From contig JBOGDQ010000255.1 in NCBI GenBank assembly GCA_050742975.1, positions 1 to 64,000 on the forward strand: a DNA stretch of 64,000 nucleotides, written 5' to 3'. The first letter of the stretch is position 1. Each line of letters opens with the position of its first letter. The notes beneath the pieces are model-generated. The model was not told the DNA's origin. It searched no databases and saw nothing but the letters and a program-made list of their open reading frames with translations. Position numbers and translations under genes: made by a program. Below are positions 11,001 to 18,678 of this stretch, in pieces. Source of the stretch: JBDTGE01 sp050742975 (GTDB lineage Bacteria > Actinomycetota > Actinomycetes > Mycobacteriales > Jatrophihabitantaceae).

Positions 11001-11547
11001 GGTCGCCTACTCGGGGCTGGCCGCCGCGTTCGACACCGTCGGCGTGACCGACAACAGCGACCCGGGTCCGGGCAACCTCGACGGCGCGGGCTACAGCTAC
11101 TCGGCGCAGGCGCTGGCGAGCGTCGGCATCACGCCGGGCGGCGCCGTGGGGACGTTCACCTGGCCGGACGTCCCGGCCGGAGCGCCCGATGCCGTCACCA
11201 CGGCCGGGCAGGTCGTCGCGATGTCCGGGTCGGGCACGTCCCTGTCCGTCCTCGGTACGGGAACCAACGGCACGCAGAGTGGACCGGTCACGATCACCTA
11301 CACCGACGGGACCACGTCGACCTCGACGCTCACGTTCGCGGACTGGTACAGCAACGCGGCCGTCGCCGGGTGCACCCTGGTGGCAACCGCGCCGGGCTGG
11401 AACCGGCCGGCAGGTAGCCCCTACCCGGCCGATCAGAAGGTGAGCGTCTACGCCGCATCACTGCCACTCACCGCGGGCAAGCAGATCGCGTCGCTGACGC
11501 TGCCCAGCAACGGCCAGCTGCACATCTTCGCGACCACCGTCAGCTGA
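8053..11547 (+). CDS. secreted GH3 beta-glucosidase with PA14 and C-terminal binding domains
   Basis: An exported 1164-residue glycoside hydrolase. A twin-Arg-like basic start and hydrophobic stretch VVALIAGTAAVGGLVLAP ending in ASAAP form the signal peptide, followed by an Ala/Pro linker. GH3 N domain: about residues 50-350, with the nucleophile Asp293 in TSDWGGTHS. The GH3 C domain is interrupted by a PA14 domain at about 471-595 (LQGDYYSNTTLSG, then TYTFGLTSDDGSRLFIDG), as in PA14-type beta-glucosidases. A fibronectin-III-like GH3 tail (EVAQLYLSDP) covers about 770-870. An NEW3-like domain (LELPTGWTAE) covers about 885-985. A C-terminal beta-rich domain (about 990-1164) begins AAFDTVGVTDNSDPGPGNLD. 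ATG 8053 fits the signal peptide and GAG-rich site better than 8008. Likely repressed by the divergent ROK protein; it cleaves beta-linked plant oligosaccharides outside the cell. Confidence 0.9.
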   Translation: MSVPRPHRSRSRRSRVVALIAGTAAVGGLVLAPNGPASAAPTAAPAAAPAAAPANPTSNSACPWVGSHAPIGQRVRQVLSKMTLDEEITMVHGAAGSAYTGYIPGDSRLCIPALKLQDGPVGVRMSDTTQLPSAADLAASFDTGLAKSYGSVIGAEDKTKGVDVDLGPTVNIVRDPRWGRAFESYSEDPYLTGQIGSGDINGIQSQDVMAQVKHWAVYNQETNRNTTSDDSIIDDRTVREIYAAAFGIIVDEAHPSSAMCSYSTVNGTYACENAYLDDILKQDFGFDGFITSDWGGTHSTVASANAGMDMQMPDGSYFGTALKTAVQNGQVAQSRLDDMVTRIMREEFRFGFFEHPSKDTPNAVASTPAHVATARKVAEDGAVLLKNTGNVLPLDTHKDRSIAVIGDGAGVDTMSHGGGSAVVDGTGTITPFDGIKARAGSNATVTYAQGNLGSSGYPAIDSSYFTPPSGTGHGLQGDYYSNTTLSGTPTATQTDPQVAFNWNGGAPASGVAGTNFSAKWTGTLTPPATGTYTFGLTSDDGSRLFIDGTQVIDNWRDQAPNTETAQVTLTANTPVQVEVDYYQGGGGDEVNLGWLEPGNDLITQAAALAAKSDVAIVYANDFESEGSDLANIDLPADQNQLIDAVAAANPNTIVVLNTGSAVTMPWVGKVKGIFEAWYPGQQSGNAIAALLFGDVNPSGKLPVTFPTSLEQVPASTAAQWPGVGGKVQYSEGLDVGYRWYDAKNLTPLYPFGYGLSYTSFRFSDLRVSPVLSERGHVHASVRVTNTGDRAGSEVAQLYLSDPSSTGEPVNQLKGFGKVYLRPGQSTNVRFDISALDASYWNTLAQGWTLGAGTYTVHVGDSSRSLPLSRSFRVVRTTGPEYTTLTAPAVALPGSTMSLTSAFTNGATQAVHHVRTRLELPTGWTAEATSPATFRSVAPGQTEQTTWTVSLPADASGGQTSITASTDYSGTGQHKPASGSATVQVAYSGLAAAFDTVGVTDNSDPGPGNLDGAGYSYSAQALASVGITPGGAVGTFTWPDVPAGAPDAVTTAGQVVAMSGSGTSLSVLGTGTNGTQSGPVTITYTDGTTSTSTLTFADWYSNAAVAGCTLVATAPGWNRPAGSPYPADQKVSVYAASLPLTAGKQIASLTLPSNGQLHIFATTVS

Positions 11548-11642
11548 CCTGCCGGCTACGACCGGGTTCATCCGGCGCAGCGCAACGAACGGCGTGATCG
11601 CGCGTTCGGCTTCGCGTCGCGTGCCCCGACCAAGTCTGCTGA

Positions 11643-12116
11643 GAGACCGCGGCGGACCACCTCGCGACGCTGCGCGCCTCGACCGATCAATTCCACAGCA
11701 TCGCCGCCGCAGAGCAGCACGGCTACGCGCTGCTCACCGATGCGAAGGGAATCGCCTGCATCGACATGCCATCCATGCCTGGCATGCCAGGCGGCGGCAT
11801 GGGGGTCCATTGGGCCGACTCGAAGCTGGTCGGTGACCCCGCGATCGTCGCGACCCGGCCCGAGGCGCTGGTGTACGCACCCATGCCGGATGGCACGCTG
11901 CAGCTCGCAGCTGTCGAGTACGTCGTGCTCAAGAAGGCCTGGGACGCCACCCACAGACACTCACCGAGGCTGTTCGGAACCGCGTTCAACCTCACCGACG
12001 CTCCGAATCGGTACGGGTTGCCGCCGTTCTACTCGCTGCACGTCTGGGTGTGGGAGCACAACCCGGCCGGCCCGTTCGCGATGTGGAACACCCGAGTGAT
12101 CTGCCCGACGGCCTAA
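11643..12116 (+). pseudogene. 5'-truncated conserved secreted-type protein of unknown function
   Basis: The frame carries coding-like sequence from 11643 (DHLATLRASTDQFHSI) to PFAMWNTRVICPTA at the stop, including MGVHWADSKLVGDPAIVATR and PNRYGLPPFYSLHVWVWEHN. Actinobacteria have an uncharacterised extracytoplasmic family with this pattern (a helix, then MG-H, a roughly 15-residue gap, LLY-P, then HAW-W--NP near the C-terminus). Here a stop codon sits at 11640-11642 and no ATG or GTG occurs before 11766, so the signal peptide and start are missing. A short product from ATG 11766 is conceivable but would lack the conserved N-terminal helix. Confidence 0.55.
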
Positions 12117-12186
12117 GCATCGTTGGTGCTCGGCGGCGATCAGCCGGCCTGGCCGGTCGTGAACACCGCTCGGTTGCGCCGGCCGG

Positions 12187-13644
12187 TCACCTCGTTCGGA
12201 TGCTCGCGACCGATCCGCCTCGCTCGGCCTGCTTCTCGAACACGTCGGTGATCTGTTCGACGGTGAGCTGCTTGGTTTCGGGCAGGTAGCGGAACACGAA
12301 GGCGATCGCGATCAGGCACAGCCCGGCGAAGCAGACCAGCACCCAGCCGAGGCCGATGCCGCGCTGCCAGGCGGGGAAGGCCTCGATCAGCGCGTAGTTG
12401 GCGATCCAGTCGAAGAACGCGGCGATCGAGGCGGCCTGCCCACGCACCGCGGTGGGGAACATCTCGCCCTGGATCAGCCAGCCGGTGCCGCCGACACCGA
12501 TGGCGAACGAGGCGATGAACAGGCTCAGGCCGACCATGCCGACGACGATTCGTGGCGTGCCGGACAGCAGCCCGACCCCGACTGCCGCGACGATTGCGAA
12601 GACTGCCATGCCGGCGAAGCCGCCCATGGCGAGTCGGCGTCGGCCGATGCGGTCGATGTAGCGGAAGGCTAGGTAGGTCGCGGCCACGTTGACCGCCGTC
12701 ATGATCAACGTTACTTCGACGCCTGCCGTGGTCGACGCGACCAGCGAGTTGCCGCTCTGGAAGTACTTGGCGAGCAACTGCGGGCCGTAGTAGAGCGGCA
12801 CGTTGATGCCGGTGATCTGTTGGAAGATGAAGAACACGCAGACGACCGCCAGAGCGCGTTTCACACCCTTGGTCCAGCCGTGGGAGCGGGCCCGTTCGGC
12901 GCTCGCGTCCGTCTGTTCGAGCTGGTGCGCGGTGTATTCGACGTCCTCGACGCTGACCTGCACGTCCAGTTTCGCGAAGGTCTGCTGCGCCTGCTCGTAG
13001 CGGCCTTTGCGGATCAGCCAGCGCGGTGATTCGGGCATCTCGAAACGGAAGATCAGCCCGACGATGGCCGGGATCGCACCGAGTCCGAAGAACCAGCGCC
13101 AGTCCACATCGGAGGCGTGTGGCCAGAGCTTGAGGATGACCAGGGCGACGACGTACGAGACGAGGATGCCGACCGTGATCATCCACTGTTGCAACATGCT
13201 CAGCGCCCCGCGGCGTTTGGCTGGTGCGTATTCAGCGATGTATGCGGTGGCGATAGCGGAGTCGGCGCCGATCGCCAGGCCGATCAGGGTGCGGGCCGTC
13301 ATCAGCACGGCGACGTGCCAGGTCACCGCGGACAGGATCGCCCCGATCGCGTAGATCAGCGCGTCGGCGACGAGCAGCCACTTGCGGCCGAGCCGGTCGG
13401 TCAGCGGTCCGGCGATCAGCGCGCCGGCCGCCGCGCCGAGTGACGCGCCGGCCACCAGGTATCCGGTGCCGAAGGCGTTCAGGTGGTACGGGATGAAGTT
13501 CAGCGCCGCGCCGATGTTCGACGTGTCATACCCGAACAGGAAGCCGCCGAGGGTGGCCAGCAGGGTGAGCGACCAGAGAAAGCGAGTCGGTACGTTCTGA
13601 TCGAGCCGATCCAGGGCATTGACGCGCTCGGTGGTCGCTGACAT
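12187..13644 (-). CDS. sugar porter (SP) family MFS transporter
   Basis: A 485-residue, 12-helix sugar:H+ symporter-type protein. Family signatures are visible in order: GGFLFGYDTSNIGAAL in helix 1, DRLGRKWLLVADAL in loop 2-3, PESPRWLIRKGRYEQA before the central loop, QQITGINVPLYYGPQLL in helix 7 (sugar binding), DRIGRRRLAMGGF, and RYLPETKQLTVEQI at the C-terminal end. The start is set at ATG 13644 (MSATTERV); the frame opens at 13689. With the GH3 enzyme and ROK regulator nearby it probably imports the released mono- or disaccharide. Confidence 0.88.
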   Translation of the reverse strand: MSATTERVNALDRLDQNVPTRFLWSLTLLATLGGFLFGYDTSNIGAALNFIPYHLNAFGTGYLVAGASLGAAAGALIAGPLTDRLGRKWLLVADALIYAIGAILSAVTWHVAVLMTARTLIGLAIGADSAIATAYIAEYAPAKRRGALSMLQQWMITVGILVSYVVALVILKLWPHASDVDWRWFFGLGAIPAIVGLIFRFEMPESPRWLIRKGRYEQAQQTFAKLDVQVSVEDVEYTAHQLEQTDASAERARSHGWTKGVKRALAVVCVFFIFQQITGINVPLYYGPQLLAKYFQSGNSLVASTTAGVEVTLIMTAVNVAATYLAFRYIDRIGRRRLAMGGFAGMAVFAIVAAVGVGLLSGTPRIVVGMVGLSLFIASFAIGVGGTGWLIQGEMFPTAVRGQAASIAAFFDWIANYALIEAFPAWQRGIGLGWVLVCFAGLCLIAIAFVFRYLPETKQLTVEQITDVFEKQAERGGSVASIRTR

Positions 13645-13787
13645 GGGCAGGTTTCCGATCAGTGCAATGGGCCGTAACGTCCACACCATTCCCGAAGGTT
13701 GGTCGGCCGAAACGTCCGTCGTGGTCAGCCGTCTGCGACTTGTGAGTGGTGGCTATCCTCGGGTGCCGACCGGAGGCGAGCCAGACT

Positions 13788-14198
13788 GTGATCGTGACGA
13801 CGAAGTCGCTCCACCAGGTAGTGGTCCTGCAGATGCCCGCCGCGCTGCCGTTCGTGAGGACGGCTCGTCTGACCTCTGCCGCGGTGGCAGCTGTGGCCGG
13901 CATGTCGATCGATGATGTCGAGGACCTCGTGCTGGCGGTCGATGAGGCGTGCGCGTTGCTGATGCCGCTCGCGGACGAGGGCGCTGCATTCGAGTTGCGA
14001 TACGAGTTGACGGCGAGATCCCTGACCGTCCGGACCAGCGTTCGTGGCGCCGGCGAGCCTGACCGTCGAGAGCTCGGGTGGACGGTTCTGGACGCTCTCG
14101 CGTCCACGTTGAGTTCGAGCCAGGAAGCCGGCCGGGTCACGATCGTCTTCAGCAAGCAGAGTGGGACGGGCGACGGCGACGCCTTACCGGGTAGCTAG
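13788..14198 (+). CDS. RsbW-like HATPase anti-sigma factor, degenerate
   Basis: A 136-residue protein resembling the GHKL kinase/anti-sigma factors of SigB/SigF systems: VRTARLTSAAVAAVAGMSID, then DDVEDLVLAVDEACALLMPLA, the usual N-box helix, then beta strands (FELRYELTARSLTVRTS) and a C-terminal helix WTVLDALAST. The Asn of the N box is replaced (DEACALL), and no clear G1/G2 glycine boxes follow, which is seen in some actinobacterial SigF-type anti-sigma proteins. GTG 13788 has GGAGG eleven bases upstream; GTG 13794 is an alternative. It faces the RsbU/V/W operon tail to tail with a 5-base gap and may act in the same network. Confidence 0.65.
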   Translation: MIVTTKSLHQVVVLQMPAALPFVRTARLTSAAVAAVAGMSIDDVEDLVLAVDEACALLMPLADEGAAFELRYELTARSLTVRTSVRGAGEPDRRELGWTVLDALASTLSSSQEAGRVTIVFSKQSGTGDGDALPGS

Positions 14199-14203
14199 AT
14201 CGC

Positions 14204-14587
14204 TCAGACCGCGTCCTGTGCCAGCGGCAGGGTGAACCAGACGGTCTTGCCCGCCCGGGCAGGGGAGCGGATCACGCCCCACTGCTTGGACAGCTGGTCA
14301 ACGATGCGTAACCCGCGACCGTGCGCTTCGGTCGCCGCCGGTCGCCGCATCCGCGGCTCACCGCTCCCGCCGTCTGTCACCTCGACGCGCACTTCCTGCT
14401 CGGCCCGTTGGACGCACAGGCGGAACTGGGTGCCGGTGTGCACGACGCAGTTCGTCGCGAGTTCGGAAACCATGAGCGCGAGTTCGTCGAGAGTCTCGGC
14501 GGGAAGGCCGGCCAGCGTTTCCAGGACGAAGCGCCGAGCTATCGGAACCGATTCAGGTAGGGCCGGAAGTGAGCATTCAACGCTCAC
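14204..14587 (-). CDS. ATP-binding anti-sigma factor / serine-protein kinase (RsbW/SpoIIAB-like)
   Basis: A 127-residue HATPase_c protein. The N box LALMVSELATNCVVH (with Asn), G1 box VEVTDGGSGEP and G2-type segment GRGLRIVDQLSKQWG are all present, in the order of SpoIIAB/RsbW kinases. These bind a sigma factor or phosphorylate a STAS partner. It is the last gene of a three-gene operon: its ATG overlaps the stop of the STAS gene by 4 bases, so the two are probably made in fixed ratio, as expected of a kinase-antagonist pair. Confidence 0.85.
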   Translation of the reverse strand: MSVECSLPALPESVPIARRFVLETLAGLPAETLDELALMVSELATNCVVHTGTQFRLCVQRAEQEVRVEVTDGGSGEPRMRRPAATEAHGRGLRIVDQLSKQWGVIRSPARAGKTVWFTLPLAQDAV

Positions 14588-14931
14588 GGCGTCATCCGCA
14601 GGGTCGTGGTCAGGCCCGAGAGTTCGATCAACCGACGCAACATCGGCGTCGGGTTGCGTAGCTCCACCAGATTGACGCGCTCGGCGACAGTGAGCAGGAA
14701 CGCGATGCCTGAGCTGTCCATGAACCGCAGAGCGCTCAACTCGAAGACGACCTTGCCCGGTCGCTGTTCCAGACTCTCCTCGACCTGGGCGCGCAGCGAG
14801 GCCACGCTGGAAAGGTCAAGCTCACCGCTGACCTTGAGGACGAGTGCTCCGGCCGGGTCTGCGATCCGTTCCACCGTTACGTGGGAGCCGGCGCCACCGT
14901 CATTGTCAGCAGGAATCTCTACCCCAGCCAT
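14584..14931 (-). CDS. STAS-domain anti-anti-sigma factor (RsbV/SpoIIAA-like)
   Basis: A 115-residue STAS protein. It shows the beta strand LVLKVSGELDLSSVASLRAQV and the phosphorylation loop VVFELSALRFMDSSGIAFLL, in which one of the two adjacent Ser residues would be the site phosphorylated by the kinase and dephosphorylated by SpoIIE. It starts within the last 13 bases of the phosphatase gene and overlaps the next gene by ATGA. It should free the sigma factor when unphosphorylated. Confidence 0.88.
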   Translation of the reverse strand: MAGVEIPADNDGGAGSHVTVERIADPAGALVLKVSGELDLSSVASLRAQVEESLEQRPGKVVFELSALRFMDSSGIAFLLTVAERVNLVELRNPTPMLRRLIELSGLTTTLRMTP

Positions 14932-16574
14932 CGCACTCCCAGGATTGCTGTGTCGTCGTCCAACTCATCGTGGGCGAGATCGGTCACGATCGTACTGAGC
15001 AGCTCCTCGAGCGATGCGTCGGCACTGCTCGCCGACTGTTGTAGTCGCTCGAGTCCGTCGTCAAGGCTCTCATCGCGTCGCTCGACCAGGCCGTCGGTGT
15101 AGGCAAGCAGCGTTCCGCCGGACGGAACGGTAACCGTGACCGTCCGATAGCCATCCGGCACCGCCACCCCGATCGGCGGGCCGACGTGCGTCGCGACGAA
15201 CTGCCCGCCGCCGGATCCGATCAGCAACGGGGGTAGGTGCCCGGCGTTCGCAATGGTGATTTCGTGCCGGTCGACGTCCGCGACGCCGCACAGGACGGTG
15301 GCGAAGTGCTTGTCCCTGCTCAGGTTCAGCAGTCGCGAAAGCTTGTCGAGGATCTGCGCGGCCGAATGGCCTTCGCTGACGAACCCACGGATCGCGAAGT
15401 GGAGCGAGGCCATGACCGAACCGGCGTCCACCCCTCGTCCCGACACGTCCCCGATCACGAAGAAGAAGCGGTTCGCGTCCAGCGCGATGACGTCGTACCA
15501 GTCGCCACCGATCTCGACGCCGTTGCCCCCCGGGATGTACCGCACCGCGATGTCTATGCCGGTGATGGCCGGCATCGCGCGTGGCAGCAGGGCACGTTGC
15601 AGCGATTCGGCGATGCTGCGCTGCTCACCGAGCAGGTGCCGTACTTCCCTCCCGAGGCGTTCGGCCGCCTTCCGCCGCCTGACCAAACGCTCGGTGACGA
15701 TCGCTGCGACGATCGCGATGACACAGCCGAAGATTGCGACGATCCACCAGAGCCAGGCCGATAACGTGCCGCCGAGTGCGGCTGATGGCGAGGCAACCAG
15801 GGTGAGTGCGCTAGCGCCGAAGGGCACGACCACGGTTGCGGTGCGGCCGCTGATCGGCAGTCGGCCGGCGTTCGTCTCCAGCAGCATGGCCGAACGGGCC
15901 GACCGGCCGAGATAGAGCGCGAAGCGCAGATCCGAGAACGGTGAGCCTTTCTGGATGCTCGCCCGCCGATCGGGCGGAAGCGCCGATTCGGCGTAGACGG
16001 CATAGGTCGGCGACTTCCGCGACGAGGTATATGCATAGCCGAGACGAGGCTGGTTGCCGTCGAGCAGACCGATGACGCTGAGCGAGGACGTGCGCGCGGC
16101 GCCGGCGAGGAAGCTCCGGGCGCGCCCGGACACCGTGGCGATCTCGGGCGCACTGCCGACAGTGGCGAGCAGCTGCACGTTCGCGCCGGTCAACCGCCAG
16201 AGCGATGCGGACATGAACGGGCCCTTCGGGCCGGCGTAGGACGAGATGTAGGACCGGAAGCTCGCCGGGTCACCCGCGCTCGCTGATGCGATCTCTGCTG
16301 CAGAGGCAAGTGGTGTCTCGATGCTGGGCAGGATGACCTGCAGAACGGCGCCGGTCTCCTTCGCCTTCAGAGTCAGCAAGCGGTTCTCGTTCCGGCTGTT
16401 GACCGCGTAGGACGCCCAACTCAGTGCGCCGGTCGCGATGAGTCCGACCAGCAGCACGATCAGGCTCGAACGTCCGACCCGCTGACGCCTGCCCGGGGCG
16501 GGGGTGGCGATCACCGCGTTCTGAGCCTGCGCCGCCGTACGGCCGACCGACGCCTTTCCCTCCACCTGGACCAC
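14919..16574 (-). CDS. membrane-anchored SpoIIE/RsbU-type PP2C phosphatase
   Basis: A 551-residue protein. After a short cytoplasmic start come a transmembrane helix (SLIVLLVGLIATGALSWASY, about residues 38-57), an extracytoplasmic sensor of about 200 residues, and a second helix (LSAWLWWIVAIFGCVIAIVA, about 270-290). A short coiled segment (RRRKAAERLGREVRHLLGEQ) precedes the PP2C-like domain with VEIGGDWYDVIAL, FVIGDVSGRGVDAG and LLAYTDGLVERRDES holding the metal aspartates. It dephosphorylates the STAS partner encoded next. GTG 16574 is favoured: it has a GAGGGGG site six bases upstream; the frame opens at 16595. An external signal read by the sensor would switch on the sigma factor. Confidence 0.88.
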   Translation of the reverse strand: MVQVEGKASVGRTAAQAQNAVIATPAPGRRQRVGRSSLIVLLVGLIATGALSWASYAVNSRNENRLLTLKAKETGAVLQVILPSIETPLASAAEIASASAGDPASFRSYISSYAGPKGPFMSASLWRLTGANVQLLATVGSAPEIATVSGRARSFLAGAARTSSLSVIGLLDGNQPRLGYAYTSSRKSPTYAVYAESALPPDRRASIQKGSPFSDLRFALYLGRSARSAMLLETNAGRLPISGRTATVVVPFGASALTLVASPSAALGGTLSAWLWWIVAIFGCVIAIVAAIVTERLVRRRKAAERLGREVRHLLGEQRSIAESLQRALLPRAMPAITGIDIAVRYIPGGNGVEIGGDWYDVIALDANRFFFVIGDVSGRGVDAGSVMASLHFAIRGFVSEGHSAAQILDKLSRLLNLSRDKHFATVLCGVADVDRHEITIANAGHLPPLLIGSGGGQFVATHVGPPIGVAVPDGYRTVTVTVPSGGTLLAYTDGLVERRDESLDDGLERLQQSASSADASLEELLSTIVTDLAHDELDDDTAILGVRWLG

Positions 16575-16652
16575 GAAGCACCCCCTCGGGCACAAGAAGC
16601 GGCCACGGATTCTCGGCGCAACGTACCAGGAGAACGACGGCAGGAGTGCTCT

Positions 16653-17654
16653 TCACGCGCGAGCGGGTACCGGCGAGAGGTAGACCCGCAGCTCGCCCGG
16701 CCACTGCCCGGCGAGCCGCTCGCCCACCTCCGCCAGCGCTTGCTCGACCTCGCCGACGTCCAGGGTCGGGTGCAGGACGACGGTGCCGGTGACGAGCGCG
16801 GCATGTGGGCCGGTGTAGACGGCGACGAGGTCGGGCACGTCGACGATGCCGGGCTGGCCCGCGATCCGGTGGCGCATCGCGGTGACGACCTCCGGCGCGA
16901 GGCTGCGATCGGTGAGCAGCTCCCGGTTGACGTGCAGCAGCGCGACCGTGGTCAGCAGCAGCACGATGCCGATCACCATGCTGGCCGCCGCGTCGGCGCG
17001 CGGGTTGCCCGTCGCCTGGTGGACCGCGAGCCCGAGGATGCCGATCACGCTGCCGAGGACCGCGGCGGCGTTGTCGAAGATGAGCGTGCGCGCGGCCGCG
17101 TCCGAGGTCTGGCGCAGTCCACGTCGGAAGCCGATGCGGCCGACGATCGCCGACCGGCGCAGCGGCGCGACTGCAGCGGCGAGGGTCCATCCGTCGGCCA
17201 CGACGATCACGGCCAGCACCACGTACCCCAGCAGGTACGCCTCGCCATGAGGCGGATTGGTCAGGGAGCGCAGGCCGTACGAGATCGAGACGACGCCGCC
17301 GCCGACGAACACGCCGACCGATGCCAGCAACGACCAGAAGAACGCCTCGCGGCCGTGCCCGAGCGGGTGGGCGTCGTCGGCCGGCCGGTTCGCGCGCCGA
17401 ACGCCGAGCAGCAGGAACAGCTCGACGCCGGCACCGGCCAGGCTCTGCGCGGCCTCGGCGAACAGGACGGCCGAGCCGCTGGCATGCGCCGCGATCGCCA
17501 GCGCGACGGTCTCGGCCAGGACCACGCCAAGGGTGATGAGCACCGGCAAGGTGTGCGCCGGTTCCGGTTGGTCGGCCTGTAGCCGCTCCAGCTCGTCGAG
17601 AGGGTCGGTCGCGGCGGGGCGGTTGTCGCTGTCGGCGTCGCGCTCGAGGTCCAC
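16653..17654 (-). CDS. cation diffusion facilitator (CDF) metal exporter
   Basis: A 333-residue CDF protein. An acidic N-terminal tail precedes six membrane helices. Helix 2 carries AEAAQSLAGAGVELFLLLGV, the loop has the family motif DDAHPLGHGREAFFWSLLAS, and helix 5 has FDNAAAVLGSVIGILGL. The C-terminal part (LLTDRSLAPEVVTAMRHRI, then HPTLDVGEVEQALAEV) is the cytoplasmic metal-sensing dimer domain. CDF proteins exchange Zn, Mn or Fe for protons; in helix 2 the usual acidic metal-site residue is replaced (AEAAQS where HSxxD is common), so the metal is uncertain. Spaced 16 bases from the Rieske gene upstream, likely cotranscribed. Confidence 0.85.
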   Translation of the reverse strand: MDLERDADSDNRPAATDPLDELERLQADQPEPAHTLPVLITLGVVLAETVALAIAAHASGSAVLFAEAAQSLAGAGVELFLLLGVRRANRPADDAHPLGHGREAFFWSLLASVGVFVGGGVVSISYGLRSLTNPPHGEAYLLGYVVLAVIVVADGWTLAAAVAPLRRSAIVGRIGFRRGLRQTSDAAARTLIFDNAAAVLGSVIGILGLAVHQATGNPRADAAASMVIGIVLLLTTVALLHVNRELLTDRSLAPEVVTAMRHRIAGQPGIVDVPDLVAVYTGPHAALVTGTVVLHPTLDVGEVEQALAEVGERLAGQWPGELRVYLSPVPARA

Positions 17655-17670
17655 GGATGAGCGCTGCTCG

Positions 17671-18579
17671 TTAGACGCCGACCGGGTTGGTGCGCAGGGT
17701 TCTCGGCTCCCCGGCCCGGCGGACCTGCACGCGGCCGTCGACGATCCGGACCTCGAGCGCGGTCAGCGGGCGGGTGGCCGGCCCGCTGCGGACGGTGCCG
17801 TCCAGCGCGAAGGTGCTGCCGTGCCAGGGACAGGTGATGCAGCCGCCGCGGAGGGTGCCCTCGTGCATCGGCCCACCACGGTGCGTGCAGCGATCCGCGA
17901 GCGCGACGACGGCGCCGCGCTCACGCGTCAGCAGCACGGGCACGCCGTCCGCGTCCGCACATACCGTCCGCGCGGTCGGGATGTCGGACTCGTCTGCGAC
18001 GTCGGTCCAGTCCGCGGGCAGCTTCTGGAACGCGGTCGTGTCGACTCCGACGCCGAGCGCGAACGTGAGGTGCCCGCCCAGCCAGCCCGCCCCGCCGGTG
18101 GTGGCGAGGCCGGCGAGCGAGAGCACCGCACCCCTGCCTCGGTGCCCGCGCCTGCGCGCCAGCCAGCTCGCGCCGTACAGCGCGAGGGCGACATCGTTCA
18201 GCAGCGCGTGCACGAGACCCACCCGCCGCTCACCGCCGGACGTGGTGAGCCAGTCGTTGGCGCCCGTGGCCGCGGCCGGTACCGCCGAGAGGATGCCCAA
18301 CACGATCAGCCGGCGGGCCGCCGTGGCGTCGCCGCCGGTGAGATCCAGCCAGGACGCTGCCGTCCAGGATCCGATCGGAACGGCAACGATCAAGGGGTGC
18401 AGCGGGTGCGCGAGCGGGACACCGGAAGCGACGTCCCGCGTGATCCCCTTGGGCAGCAGGCGATCCACGGCGTCGGCGACCAGCTCGGCCAGCCCGTCCA
18501 GCTTGGTGCTGCGCTCGATCTTGTCCGCCAGTCCGTCCAGCGAGCGCGCGGTCGAGGCGATGGGATCGGTAGTTGGCAT
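17671..18579 (-). CDS. DUF2231 membrane domain fused to a Rieske [2Fe-2S] domain
   Basis: A 302-residue fusion. Residues about 55-175 form a DUF2231-type membrane domain starting HPLHPLIVAVPIGSWTAASW, with four hydrophobic helices. Residues about 195-290 form a Rieske domain with CTHRGGPMHEG and CPWHGSTFALDG, giving the two Cys-X-His pairs needed for the cluster. Such proteins are probably membrane electron-transfer partners, though their donor and acceptor are unknown. ATG 18579 precedes a short helical N-terminus. It is first in a likely two-gene unit with the CDF exporter. Confidence 0.88.
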   Translation of the reverse strand: MPTTDPIASTARSLDGLADKIERSTKLDGLAELVADAVDRLLPKGITRDVASGVPLAHPLHPLIVAVPIGSWTAASWLDLTGGDATAARRLIVLGILSAVPAAATGANDWLTTSGGERRVGLVHALLNDVALALYGASWLARRRGHRGRGAVLSLAGLATTGGAGWLGGHLTFALGVGVDTTAFQKLPADWTDVADESDIPTARTVCADADGVPVLLTRERGAVVALADRCTHRGGPMHEGTLRGGCITCPWHGSTFALDGTVRSGPATRPLTALEVRIVDGRVQVRRAGEPRTLRTNPVGV

Positions 18580-18614
18580 ACGGCATGACTACCCGCTTTG
18601 GCGCCGTACGACAC

Positions 18615-18648
18615 CGCCTGATCGGGGTTTGCAGCTCGCCTGATCGGG
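18615..18648. repeat. 12-base direct repeat upstream of the holin-like gene
   Basis: CGCCTGATCGGG occurs at 18615-18626 and again at 18637-18648, a 22-base period, i.e. about two helical turns. Two sites on the same face of the DNA in a promoter region could be a binding site for a dimeric activator. It also overlaps the candidate sigma-B-type promoter. Confidence 0.5.
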
Positions 18649-18651
18649 AAG
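18627..18651 (+). promoter_or_regulatory. candidate SigB/SigF-type promoter
   Basis: GTTT (18627-18630), 15 bases, then GGGAAG (18646-18651) resembles the actinobacterial general-stress consensus GTTT-N15-GGGWAW. It lies 28 bases before the preferred GTG of the holin-like gene and could drive the whole 18.7-22.6 kb row. The window itself encodes a SigB-family sigma factor and its regulators. Confidence 0.4.
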
Positions 18652-18678
18652 GCTCGGACGAGGAAAATGGAGGCGAAT

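Noticed and set aside
12144..12156. CCGGCC-T-GGCCGG as a bidirectional terminator between convergent gene ends
   Set aside because: The one-base loop is sterically poor and there is no U tract on either side; probably a chance GC palindrome.
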